DNA of 12,409 nucleotides from NCBI GenBank assembly GCA_030430835.1, contig JAUIKJ010000039.1, positions 1-12,409 of the forward strand, given 5' to 3'. The stretch comes from Candidatus Hydrogenedentota bacterium. Its GTDB lineage: Bacteria; Hydrogenedentota; Hydrogenedentia; Hydrogenedentales; JAEUWI01. The translations under genes and the position numbers were made by a program. Positions 1-6,936 of this stretch are shown piece by piece (position 1 is the stretch's first letter; every line of letters begins with the position of its first letter). Below the pieces are notes generated by a model. It ran no database searches and had not been told where the DNA came from. It was given only the letters and a program-made list of their open reading frames with translations.

Positions 1-151
1 GCGACGGGTGATGGGCCAATAGTGCAATGGCTTGTTGCAGGGCTTCGACGTGCGCCAAGGCCTGACGCGTACCGAATCGATCAATGGTGTACACGGCGAT
101 ATCGTCGAGGTCGACGATTGCCTTGGCGGTTAACTGAATCTCAAGAGACAT
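1..151 (-). CDS. parE: ParE/RelE-family toxin (partial, N-terminal 50 residues)
   Basis: Reading the minus strand from the ATG at 151 gives an open frame that leaves the window. The 50 visible residues show the ParE N-terminal pattern: a first beta strand (LEIQLTAKAIVDLDDI), then 'YTIDRFGTRQA' and a long helix ending 'LLAHHPS'. In the family, ParE toxins poison DNA gyrase or, in RelE-like members, cleave mRNA; the partner antitoxin neutralises them. The ATG overlaps the end of the upstream antitoxin gene by 11 nt, so the two are translationally coupled in the usual antitoxin-first order. The C-terminal half, which carries the deciding residues for target choice, lies outside the window, so gyrase versus ribosome targeting cannot be decided. 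Family call is firm, activity is not shown. Confidence 0.85.
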   Translation of the reverse strand, partial: MSLEIQLTAKAIVDLDDIAVYTIDRFGTRQALAHVEALQQAIALLAHHPS

Positions 152-401
152 TGCCGAATCGACGAGATTTGATCGAAGCCATCACTTCATCAAGCGATAG
201 ATCACTTACACCGCTCGCGACGGCTTCATCCAGCATACGGCGAAGCTCGTCCTTCGCCGCTTCCTCCAGCATGATCCGCTCTTCCAGCAGACTCAGCCCG
301 GCGCGAACTGCTTCACCTACACTGTCAAATCGTCCCGCCGCAATACAGCGCTGGACGAGTGCGGCCTGCCTCTCCGCAAGTTCTATCGGGTCGGTTAACA
401 T
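141..401 (-). CDS. parD: ParD-like type II antitoxin
   Basis: An 86-residue protein, the normal size for ParD antitoxins. It begins LTDPIELAERQAALVQRCI, continues 'GRFDSVGEAVRAGLSLLEER', the typical ribbon-helix-helix dimerisation and DNA-binding region of the CC2985/ParD group, and ends in a charged helical tail (about residues 45-86) expected to wrap the toxin. The ATG at 401 was chosen because AAGG lies 8 nt upstream and because the in-frame extension further upstream (to 629) is Cys/Gly/Trp-rich, unlike the family, and runs antisense into the acylase gene. It overlaps parE by 11 nt. By family precedent it should repress its own promoter in the 402-470 region; no clear operator was identified. 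Confidence 0.87.
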   Translation of the reverse strand: MLTDPIELAERQAALVQRCIAAGRFDSVGEAVRAGLSLLEERIMLEEAAKDELRRMLDEAVASGVSDLSLDEVMASIKSRRFGNVS

Positions 402-488
402 GGGATTAGCCTTACACAGGTTCCGGTTCAAGTCAAGGCGCTGCCGCATACACCATGCCCCCGATTTCCCGTGGGGCCGTCCTTCCTT

Positions 489-518
489 TTGCGGCCCCCC
501 GCAGCCATTCGCTATATT
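489..518 (+). promoter_or_regulatory. Candidate sigma70 promoter for the acylase-kinase operon
   Basis: TTGCGG at 489-494 and TATATT at 513-518 are separated by 18 bp; the -10 matches 5 of 6 and the -35 only 3 of 6. Transcription would start near 525, giving a leader of about 34 nt with the ribosome binding site AAGGGA at 545-550. A 7-bp inverted repeat (GGGGCCG 473-479, CGGCCCC 492-498) overlaps the -35 and could be an operator or chance in GC-rich DNA. Confidence 0.4.
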
Positions 519-558
519 GCCCGGCGTGTGTCTGGGCCAATACCAAGGGACTTTCTTC

Positions 559-2652
559 ATGTTGCGTACCGGTTGTACCTTTCTCTTCACGCTCGCGCTT
601 GCCCTCGTGGCGAACGCGGATTCCGCCACGGTTTACCGCGATACCTGGGGCATCCCGCACGTCTACGCGGAAAGTCAGGAGGCCGCCGCCTACGCCATCG
701 GCTATGCGCAGGCCGAGGACCGCCTCGAAGACATTTATCTCAACATCCGCACCGCCATTGGTGAGATGGCCGAGCATTTCGGTCCGGAGCACGTCGAGAT
801 CGATTACGCGATGAAGATGGCCGGCAATGCCGAGTTGTGCCAGCAACACTTTGACGACGGCCCCGCGGAAGTACGCGCGATCGCCGAGAGTTACATCGCG
901 GGCGTCAAGGCCTATGAAGCCGAGCACCCCGAACGGGTTCCCGCGTACAGCCTCGAGTTATACCCTTGGCACTGCGCCGCAGTCGGCCGCGCCATGATTC
1001 TGAAGTGGCCGCTGGGCACCCTGATGGACGACCTCAAGGGCAAGTCCGAAGCCCCCGAGTTCTCCTCCAACAGTTTCGCAGTGGCGCCCACGCGCTCCGC
1101 CGACGACTGCGCCATACTGCTGACCGACCCGCACCTGACCTGGGAGAGCCTCGCCGTGTTCCACGAAGCGCGGGTGCATGCGCCCGGCCTTGAGATGTGC
1201 GGCTTCTGGATCGTCGGCACCCCCCTCGTCGGTCTGGGCCACAACGGCCACGTCGGCTGGGCCATGACCACCGGCGGCGCCGACACGTCGGATGTCTACA
1301 TGCTCAAGTTCAAGATGGGCTTTCCGCCACAGTACGAGTACGATGGCGAATGGCTCACCCCCAAGATGAAGGTCATCACCATCAAGGTGAAGGGCGAAGA
1401 CAAGCCGCGCAAGATGCCCGCGCTGTACACGATCCACGGCCCGCTTCTGGAAGAGCCGGACGCGGAGAACGGCGTGGCCTACGCCGGCAAGACGCCTTAC
1501 ATGGACGACACCGGCTACTTCGAGCAGGGCTGGCGCATGGTCCAAGCCAAGGACGCCGACGCGTTTTATGCCGCCCTGAAGATGGACAGCCTCATGGAGC
1601 AGAACATCATGTACGCGGACCGCAAGGGGAACATTGGCTACGCGCGCGTCGGTCGCACGCCCATCCGCCCTTCAGGCTACGACTGGAGCAAGCCGGTGCC
1701 CGGCCACACCAGCGCCACCGCATGGCAGGGCATTTACGATCTGGACGACCACGTGCGCATCGTGAACCCGGTGGCCGGCTACATGCAGAACTGCAACATC
1801 AGCCCCGAAAACATGATGGTCGATTCACCGCTGACGCCGGACAAGTTTAACGAGCACGTCTACAACGTGTCCTGGGACTTCGACAATCCCCGTGGAAAGC
1901 GAATGACGCAACTGCTCCACATGGATGACTCCCTGACCAAGGAAGAGGCCAAGGCCATCGCGATGGATGTCTACGATCTGCTCGCCGAACCCTGGAAGCA
2001 GGCACTGCGCGCCACGGTCGACAGTGGTGCGGCAGCCGCCCACGCCGACGATGCCGATATGGCCACGGCCATCTCCAGTATTCTCGCCTGGGACGGACAG
2101 TTCACGCAGGACAGCACGGCGGCTCCGCTCGTACGCGAATGGCGCCTGCGCTGCCAGGGCAAGGTCGATCTCGAAGCCGTGGCCGAAGGCAAGCCAATCG
2201 ACGCGGCGGGCCAGGAAGCCATGCTCACCGCCCTCGCCGAGGCCAAGGCCGACCTGGAGAAAAACTTCGGGACCTTTCTTGTGCCCTGGGGCGATACCCA
2301 CGTCGTCGGCCGCAACGGCGCACTCTACCCCTACGACGGCGCCGATTTCGGAAGCAAGCCCTGGAACTTCACTGAGACTGTGCGCGATGTGGAAGCCAAG
2401 CCCGATCCTGACAAGCCCGGCCGCCACATCGCCCGTGGCGGCAGCATGTCCGCCATGATCATGTTCATGCACGAAGACGGCATCGAGTCCTACAGTTGCA
2501 CCCCCTGGGGCAACAGCAACCAGCCGTCATCCCCGCACCATACCGACCAGGCGCGCGAGCTTTACTCCAAGCGGGCCTGGAAAGATTCCTGGTTCCAGAA
2601 AGAAGAATTGATGGAGCATGTTGCCTCCGAGAAAGTACTGGCCTTGCCGTGA
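559..2652 (+). CDS. Penicillin acylase family N-terminal-nucleophile amidohydrolase, exported
   Basis: A 697-residue precursor of the penicillin amidase family (PF01804), whose members hydrolyse amide bonds of acylated small molecules: beta-lactams, N-acyl-homoserine lactones, lipopeptides. A signal peptide (residues 1-20, hydrophobic LFTLALALVANA, cleavage before D21) sends it to the periplasm or beyond. Family landmarks follow in order: 'RDTWGIPHVYA' and 'GYAQAEDRLEDIY' in the alpha part; 'FSSNSFAV' at 168-175, where Ser170 of Ser-Asn is the expected nucleophile and autocleavage site; 'GHNGHVGWAMTTGGADTSD' at about 227-245; 'QNCN' at 410-413 with a likely oxyanion-hole Asn; and 'GNSNQPSSPHHTDQ' at 651-664. 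The start at 559 is chosen because it has AAGGGA 8 nt upstream and a signal peptide; the same frame is open back to 22 but that part overlaps parD antisense and is not protein-like. The stop overlaps the next gene's GTG. Substrate cannot be read from the sequence. Confidence 0.93.
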   Translation: MLRTGCTFLFTLALALVANADSATVYRDTWGIPHVYAESQEAAAYAIGYAQAEDRLEDIYLNIRTAIGEMAEHFGPEHVEIDYAMKMAGNAELCQQHFDDGPAEVRAIAESYIAGVKAYEAEHPERVPAYSLELYPWHCAAVGRAMILKWPLGTLMDDLKGKSEAPEFSSNSFAVAPTRSADDCAILLTDPHLTWESLAVFHEARVHAPGLEMCGFWIVGTPLVGLGHNGHVGWAMTTGGADTSDVYMLKFKMGFPPQYEYDGEWLTPKMKVITIKVKGEDKPRKMPALYTIHGPLLEEPDAENGVAYAGKTPYMDDTGYFEQGWRMVQAKDADAFYAALKMDSLMEQNIMYADRKGNIGYARVGRTPIRPSGYDWSKPVPGHTSATAWQGIYDLDDHVRIVNPVAGYMQNCNISPENMMVDSPLTPDKFNEHVYNVSWDFDNPRGKRMTQLLHMDDSLTKEEAKAIAMDVYDLLAEPWKQALRATVDSGAAAAHADDADMATAISSILAWDGQFTQDSTAAPLVREWRLRCQGKVDLEAVAEGKPIDAAGQEAMLTALAEAKADLEKNFGTFLVPWGDTHVVGRNGALYPYDGADFGSKPWNFTETVRDVEAKPDPDKPGRHIARGGSMSAMIMFMHEDGIESYSCTPWGNSNQPSSPHHTDQARELYSKRAWKDSWFQKEELMEHVASEKVLALP

Positions 2653-3677
2653 GCGACACCGCACCCCCAGAAAAACCCAAGCTTGGCGGGCTGGATATTA
2701 TCCAGCGCGTGATTCGCGAACACTACGACTTCGCGGAGGTGGGCATGCCCGAGGCCCTGCCGCAGGCGCACCAGCGCCGTCATCGCAAGATGGTGGTCGA
2801 CACGGACCAGGGCAAGTTCCTCTGCAAGACCTACAGCACCGATCTGCGCGTGCTCGACAACCTGCGTTTCCAGCACCACCTCTCCGCCCACATGCTGCAG
2901 AACGCGTTGCCCGCGCCACACATCAAGCGCGCCAAGGATGGCAAGGGCATCGTCGAACAGGGCAAGTGGGCGCTCGAACTGCAGGAGTTTGTAGTTGGCA
3001 GCCCGCCGAAGATTAACAAGGAGAACCTCGTCACCGCAGCCAAGGCCTTGGGCAAGCTCCACGCCGTCTGCCGCGACATTCCCGTACCCCCGCGCGACGC
3101 GCGCATGTGGCGCTTCAGCGAGGTGCCCCGCGGCATCTTCGAGAAGCTTTACCGTGTGGCTTACCAGCAGGTCCCCGACCAGGGCGTCGTCGATCGCTGC
3201 AACCGTATCGCGCTCTTCCTCAAGGACGCGCAGGCTGCACTGTCCATTGAGAAGCGCGACGAGTTCGAGACCGGGCTCATCCACGGCGACTGGCACGGCG
3301 GCAACCTGATGTTCCAGGGGGACAAGCTCGTCGCGATCGTCGACCTCGAGTTCGCTGGCGACGGCTGTTATCTTGAGGACATCGCCTACGGCATTTCGAA
3401 CCTCTGTGTCCGGAAGATCGACGATACCGCCGTGCTGAAGGACCGGGTCAACGCCGTGCTCGACCACTACCAGTTCTCGCGCAGCCTGTCGTGGGCGGAG
3501 CTGGTGGCCCTTTACTACGCCGTCGGCGTGAAGCACGTGGCCACCGTTTCCTATCAGACCATCCAGGCCGGCGGCATGATCGCCGGGCTCACCGCCGCAG
3601 AATGGATCGCCAAGCTCGACGTGCAGACCCGCTGGCTCGCGGAAGAATCGCGCAAGATCCGCTTCGGCGAGAAATAG
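2649..3677 (+). CDS. APH/choline-kinase-fold small-molecule phosphotransferase
   Basis: A 342-residue cytoplasmic protein of the aminoglycoside phosphotransferase superfamily (PF01636; the family includes choline/ethanolamine kinase, homoserine kinase II, CotS-like proteins). The catalytic signature is complete: Brenner motif HGDWHGGN at 212-219 with catalytic Asp214 and Asn219, and metal-binding 'IVDLEFA' with Asp232, in place of the DFG of protein kinases. Lys60 in 'FLCKTY' is the likely ATP-anchoring lysine. The GTG at 2649 is chosen because GTGA overlaps the acylase TGA by 4 nt, a standard coupling arrangement; no separate Shine-Dalgarno is obvious, and the frame is open upstream only as a shadow of the acylase. 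Being coupled to an exported amidase suggests the two act on one compound class, for example phosphorylating a deacylated amine or alcohol. The phosphoacceptor is unknown. Confidence 0.88.
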   Translation: MSDTAPPEKPKLGGLDIIQRVIREHYDFAEVGMPEALPQAHQRRHRKMVVDTDQGKFLCKTYSTDLRVLDNLRFQHHLSAHMLQNALPAPHIKRAKDGKGIVEQGKWALELQEFVVGSPPKINKENLVTAAKALGKLHAVCRDIPVPPRDARMWRFSEVPRGIFEKLYRVAYQQVPDQGVVDRCNRIALFLKDAQAALSIEKRDEFETGLIHGDWHGGNLMFQGDKLVAIVDLEFAGDGCYLEDIAYGISNLCVRKIDDTAVLKDRVNAVLDHYQFSRSLSWAELVALYYAVGVKHVATVSYQTIQAGGMIAGLTAAEWIAKLDVQTRWLAEESRKIRFGEK

Positions 3678-3680
3678 CCC

Positions 3681-4016
3681 TCGCAAATTGCGGCACTGGT
3701 CGCCCACGCTTCCGGCCATTCCCAGCAGCACGCTGGCGAGAATCAGGGTACAGAGATGCCACCACAGGCGTGAGCGGCCCTGTAGGGCGCGCCAGAAGGT
3801 TGGTGCCGTTGTACCCGCACACGTGAGTACAACCGGATACAGAAAGAGCAGGTAAGGAAAGCGCCAACCATCCGCCATCAGCGTGCCTGCCAACGAGAAA
3901 TAGCCGATGGCCAAATACCAGACAAGCGCAGCGCCAACGAGTAACGCCCACAGTAGAAGCGATGGCGCGGCAATGAGAAGCTATAACGGCCTTGGGCTAT
4001 AGACGGAAGATTTCAT
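3681..4016 (-). pseudogene. Three-helix membrane protein gene interrupted by an amber codon (remnant)
   Basis: The ATG at 4016 is preceded by GGGAG at 7 nt and starts MKSSVYSPRPL, then meets an in-frame TAG at 3983-3981. In the same frame the reading continues as a convincing membrane protein: LLIAAPSLLLWALLVGAALV, a second helix around PYLLFLYPVVLTCAGTTAP, and a third around LWWHLCTLILASVLLGMAG. It then runs without a stop into the antisense of the phosphotransferase gene, so the natural C-terminus is missing or not recognisable. TAG ends at least four neighbouring genes (phosphotransferase, zinc-ribbon, kinase, Gly-rich), so recoding is unlikely. A TTG at 3914 could restart translation internally. 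It lies 33 bp behind the zinc-ribbon gene in the same orientation. No family was recognised; the right boundary given is approximate. Confidence 0.5.
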
Positions 4017-4049
4017 GATCGCGCTCCCACGTCGCGCGCGGCCAAAACC

Positions 4050-4457
4050 CTACCCGAAATGTCGGCGAAAGTACGACGCGTTGTCCAGGCATTTCAGGTC
4101 GATCTTCGTGAACTTCTCGAACTCATGGTCCGAGATCGGCTCGACCTCTTCGCCATAGTCGTCCCCGTAGTCCTCATCCGCCGATTCGCCGAATGCGGCG
4201 CGCAACTCCGGATCCAGGCCGGCGGTTGGCAGTACGCCAGAATCGAGGAACTCCGCAAGCACTTCCGCAAGATGCAGAATTCGCGCCTTACGCGATCCAC
4301 GCGTGAGCACTTCGCGCTTGAGGGCGACAACTTTGTTGCGGTAGACGACCGCCCATTCCTTGCAGGAAGGACAGGGCATCACGACCACCACTTCTTTCGG
4401 GACTGAGGTGCCCACGGATCGTTGGGCCTGACAGTGCGGACAAACTACGAAATCCAT
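4050..4457 (-). CDS. Small zinc-ribbon protein of unknown function
   Basis: A 135-residue soluble protein. Residues 6-32 carry two CxxC knuckles (Cys6/Cys9 in CPHC and Cys29/Cys32 in CPSC), a standard zinc ribbon. Residues 33-85 are mixed and probably helical ('ILHLAEVLAEFLDSG'). Residues 90-105 form an acidic patch (ESADEDYGDDYGEEVE), and the tail reads 'DHEFEKFTKIDLKCLDNASY' then FRRHFG, a compact motif likely to be a conserved interaction element. The ATG at 4457 has GGAAG 7 nt upstream. It has its own near-consensus promoter at 4492-4521, so it need not depend on the kinase gene just upstream, which also begins with a zinc ribbon. The function is not known; nucleic-acid binding, adaptor or regulatory roles are all possible. 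Confidence 0.82.
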   Translation of the reverse strand: MDFVVCPHCQAQRSVGTSVPKEVVVVMPCPSCKEWAVVYRNKVVALKREVLTRGSRKARILHLAEVLAEFLDSGVLPTAGLDPELRAAFGESADEDYGDDYGEEVEPISDHEFEKFTKIDLKCLDNASYFRRHFG

Positions 4458-4491
4458 AGATGTGCTTCCGTTTCGTGGAAGGTGCAGCGAA

Positions 4492-4521
4492 ATTGTAGAA
4501 GAATGATTTCGGGGGTGTCAA
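4492..4521 (-). promoter_or_regulatory. Near-consensus sigma70 promoter for the zinc-ribbon gene
   Basis: On the minus strand TTGACA (4521-4516) is followed after 18 bp by TACAAT (4497-4492). The -35 matches 6 of 6 and the -10 matches 5 of 6. Transcription would start near 4485, leaving a leader of about 28 nt that contains the GGAAG ribosome binding site. It sits in the 97-bp gap after the kinase gene. Confidence 0.75.
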
Positions 4522-4533
4522 CCGCCCTGGAAT

Positions 4534-4547
4534 GCGCCGCGCGGCGC
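4534..4547. repeat. Perfect 14-bp GC palindrome
   Basis: GCGCCGCGCGGCGC is its own reverse complement. It lies between the kinase stop codon and the -35 of the zinc-ribbon promoter, 12 bp upstream of that -35. No T-tract follows on the minus strand, so it is not an intrinsic terminator; it may be a regulator site or a chance of GC-rich sequence. Confidence 0.4.
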
Positions 4548-4554
4548 GGGGCGC

Positions 4555-6573
4555 CTAGAGCGAGCTCAACAGGTCCTGTGCGCCCTGGATCGTCGCGGGG
4601 ATTTCCAGCACGCAGCGAAAGCCGATCGCCGGGTTGATCAGGCCATAGGCCGCCGACGCCGCATGGTTCAGCGGCTGCGGCGCCGTGCCATAATTTCCGC
4701 CCCGAACGATCATGTTCTTGCCAAACCACGCATCCTGATCCCCCCCCATGAAATCGCTGGCATCCTCCGGGGTGCGTGTCCACTCCGACACGTTGCCCAC
4801 CATGTCGTAGCATCCCGACCAGGTCAGGTCGCGGCCAAAGCTGCCCACCGGCGCTGGCGCACCACCGCCACAGTTGCACGCGCCCGCTTCATAGTCGCCC
4901 TCCCACGGGAAGGCGTCCGATGGCGCACTGCCGCCATAGGCGGCATGGGCCCACTGCGCATCTGTCGGCAGTTTCTTGCGGCACCACGCAGCATAGGCCT
5001 GTGCGTCATAATAGGGCACGTTCACGATCGGGTAATCACGCTGCGCTTCCGGTACCTGCGCCAGCCCGTCGCGCCAACCGCCATCCACCTGCCGGCAAAA
5101 GGTCGCGAAGGACTCCATGGTCACCTCGGTCTCGTCCATGAAAAAGGGCGGGACCGATACCGCGATCCCGTCGATGGCGACCTTGCCCGCCGGCACGAAA
5201 ACCATGCCCGCCGTCACTTTGTCCATCATTGGCGCAAGGTAATACTGCAGCGCTTCCCGAATCTTCGCGTTGGCAAACTCCGTGCGTCCGGCTCGGTGAT
5301 TCTCCACCGCCATGTCGCGCAGGCCTTCCGCTTCGGTATAGAGCGCAGTGAACCGCTCGGAGTTTTGCGCCGCACTGCGTGAACGGTTGCGCAGGGCTTC
5401 GATGAAGTCGACGTAGGCCGCGAAGTTCATGGCGCCGGCCGGTGTGTCTGGCGTCTCCGTGGCCGCCACTGCCGCCGCCTCGATCAGGGACGTGCGCCGC
5501 TCTTCCAGGGCATAGAGCGTGCCGCCTGTGACCGCCACCAGCCCCAGGGTTACCAGCACGCCCGCCACCTTGCGATAGGGGATCCGCATGCCACGCCCGC
5601 GGACCGCGGGCTGTGCGGCCACGCCCAGTGCGTCGTTCTCCATGCGGCTGCGCACCTCGGCGATGGCCCGGCGCAACTCTGTCGCATTCTGGTACCGGTC
5701 CTTCGGATCCGGTTCGACGCATTTGGTGATCACCTTGTCCAGTTCGTCCGGGACCTCCGCCACGATCTCCTTCACCGGCTTGGGTACGCCCGTGGGCACA
5801 TTGCCCGTCAGGATTTCATAGAGCACCACGCCCACGCTGAATACGTCGGCACGCGCATCCACGTCGCGGCTGTTGCGCAACTGCTCCGGCGACATGTAGA
5901 ACGGCGTCCCCATCACCACCGATGCGCCCGTCATGCGTGTGTTCGCCATCAACTTCGAGATGCCGAAGTCCATCAGTTTCACCCCGCCATCCGTGCCGAT
6001 CATGACGTTCTCCGGCTTGATGTCGCGGTGGATCGTGTACTGGTGCGCATACTCGAGCGACGCGCAGAGCTCGTCAATAATTCGCAGCGCCTGCTTTACC
6101 GGAAGTCGGCGGCCCGTGGGCTGGGCCTCGAGCAGGGCACGCAGGGACTTGCCCTGCAGATACTCCATTGAAATGTAGACCACCTTGCCCGCTGTGCCGA
6201 TATCATGGACACGAACGACATTGGGGTGGGCCAGCTTGCGTGCGATTTTTGCCTCGTTGAAGAAGCGCTCCACCACCAGCCGATCCTTCAGAAACTGGGG
6301 CAGCAAGGTCTTCAGCGCGACCGTTTCCCCGAGGGTGTTGTCGTGCACCTTATAGATGCAGCCCATGCCCCCGCGGCCAATCAGATTGAGGACGGAGTAG
6401 CGGTTGGCAACAATCTGGCCGCGCCGGAAGAGGATGTCGCTGTCGCCGCCGCCGGCGCCGGGCGTTGGTTTTGCTTCAATCCGTATCTTGGGCAAGGGCG
6501 TGCCGCACTTCGCACAGCGCTCTTCGCCCTCAGAATTTACGTAAAAGCAGCGCGGACATTTAATCTTGGCCAT
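4555..6573 (-). CDS. Zinc-ribbon, Ser/Thr protein kinase, transmembrane, FGE-like domain protein
   Basis: 672 residues with four parts. (1) Zinc ribbon, Cys6/Cys9 and Cys20/Cys23. (2) Hanks-type kinase, about 60-310: glycine loop GRGGMG 66-71, Lys88 in VALK, Glu107, catalytic loop HRDIKPEN 182-189 with Asp184, DFG 202-204, threonine-rich activation loop, SPE 228-230; all catalytic residues are present. (3) One membrane helix, about 335-356. (4) A periplasmic region with a helical linker (380-450) and an FGE-sulfatase/C-type-lectin-like domain (457-656) showing 'MVFVPAG', 'DETEVTMESFATFCR', 'LPTDAQWAHAAYGG', 'MVGNVSEWTRTP', 'IVRGGNY' and 'GFRCV'. The domain lacks the paired cysteines that oxidise sulfatases in true FGE, so it is more likely a sensor or binding module. 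Such kinase-FGE fusions resemble chlamydial Pkn1. The ATG at 6573 follows GGGGA. The inferred role is transducing an external cue to intracellular phosphorylation. Confidence 0.93.
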   Translation of the reverse strand: MAKIKCPRCFYVNSEGEERCAKCGTPLPKIRIEAKPTPGAGGGDSDILFRRGQIVANRYSVLNLIGRGGMGCIYKVHDNTLGETVALKTLLPQFLKDRLVVERFFNEAKIARKLAHPNVVRVHDIGTAGKVVYISMEYLQGKSLRALLEAQPTGRRLPVKQALRIIDELCASLEYAHQYTIHRDIKPENVMIGTDGGVKLMDFGISKLMANTRMTGASVVMGTPFYMSPEQLRNSRDVDARADVFSVGVVLYEILTGNVPTGVPKPVKEIVAEVPDELDKVITKCVEPDPKDRYQNATELRRAIAEVRSRMENDALGVAAQPAVRGRGMRIPYRKVAGVLVTLGLVAVTGGTLYALEERRTSLIEAAAVAATETPDTPAGAMNFAAYVDFIEALRNRSRSAAQNSERFTALYTEAEGLRDMAVENHRAGRTEFANAKIREALQYYLAPMMDKVTAGMVFVPAGKVAIDGIAVSVPPFFMDETEVTMESFATFCRQVDGGWRDGLAQVPEAQRDYPIVNVPYYDAQAYAAWCRKKLPTDAQWAHAAYGGSAPSDAFPWEGDYEAGACNCGGGAPAPVGSFGRDLTWSGCYDMVGNVSEWTRTPEDASDFMGGDQDAWFGKNMIVRGGNYGTAPQPLNHAASAAYGLINPAIGFRCVLEIPATIQGAQDLLSSL

Positions 6574-6704
6574 AGCATCCCCATCCAGGCCGGCTCAGCC
6601 ACCACCCGGATCCGTATCCTAGCGGCATGCCCGCCCCGCTGCAACCCCAGCCGGCCCCTGTTTACAGGCCCCGGAACGCCGCCTCCGGACCCGAATCAAG
6701 ATCC

Positions 6705-6734
6705 TTGACAGGTTTTTCAACCTTCCCGTATAGT
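6705..6734 (+). promoter_or_regulatory. Near-consensus sigma70 promoter of the Gly-rich surface protein
   Basis: TTGACA (6705-6710), an 18-bp spacer and TATAGT (6729-6734) give a 6/6 -35 and a 5/6 -10. Transcription would start near 6741. It is the only strong plus-strand promoter seen in the 363-bp divergent gap between the kinase gene and the Gly-rich gene. No equally good minus-strand promoter for the kinase was found there. A short inverted repeat CCTGT-TT-ACAGG lies near 6657-6668. Confidence 0.75.
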
Positions 6735-6740
6735 GACCCT

Positions 6741-6936
6741 ATCGGGCAATAGCTCAACAGGGCAGATTCAGTCATGTCTAGATAATCGGGGCCGCAGGCA
6801 TTCCGGATCGGGGCAGGGTCTGGGGATCGTCACGAGCATGTCCACAGTCAGGGAAATTCTTGGGCGCGTCTTCATCTGTGAAGCCGTGTAGTCGAAAGGA
6901 TAAACGGGAACCATGTGGGCTGGGAGCGCACTTAAA
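6741..6936 (+). other. Long 5' leader of the Gly-rich gene, with a possible 17-codon uORF
   Basis: About 190 nt separate the predicted transcription start from the chosen start codon. The leader contains an ATG at 6838 opening a 17-codon frame (MSTVREILGRVFICEAV) that stops at 6891, and a minimal 3-codon frame at 6774. I could not match it to a known riboswitch; the c-di-GMP GEMM core is not present. No strong terminator-type hairpin was seen in it. Whether the uORF is translated is unknown. Confidence 0.35.

Noticed and set aside
22..558. N-terminal extension of the acylase frame
   Set aside because: It is antisense to parDE, has Ser/Arg-rich low-complexity composition, and the start at 559 has both a ribosome binding site and a signal peptide.
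2562..3600. Minus-strand continuation of the membrane-protein frame through the phosphotransferase gene
   Set aside because: This part is a shadow of the well-supported plus-strand kinase; only the stretch beyond 3677 reads like a membrane protein.
3960..4016. Amber codon read through as an amino acid (recoded gene)
   Set aside because: The phosphotransferase, zinc-ribbon, kinase and Gly-rich genes all end in TAG, so TAG works as a stop here. No suppressor tRNA or insertion element is seen in the window.
4555..5200. Diversity-generating retroelement variable region in the FGE/C-type-lectin-like domain
   Set aside because: There is no reverse transcriptase, no template repeat and no Asn-codon-rich 3' end; the fold alone is not evidence.
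6657..6668. CCTGT-TT-ACAGG inverted repeat as a LexA/SOS box
   Set aside because: The SOS consensus needs CTGT and ACAG separated by 8 bases; here only 2 separate them.
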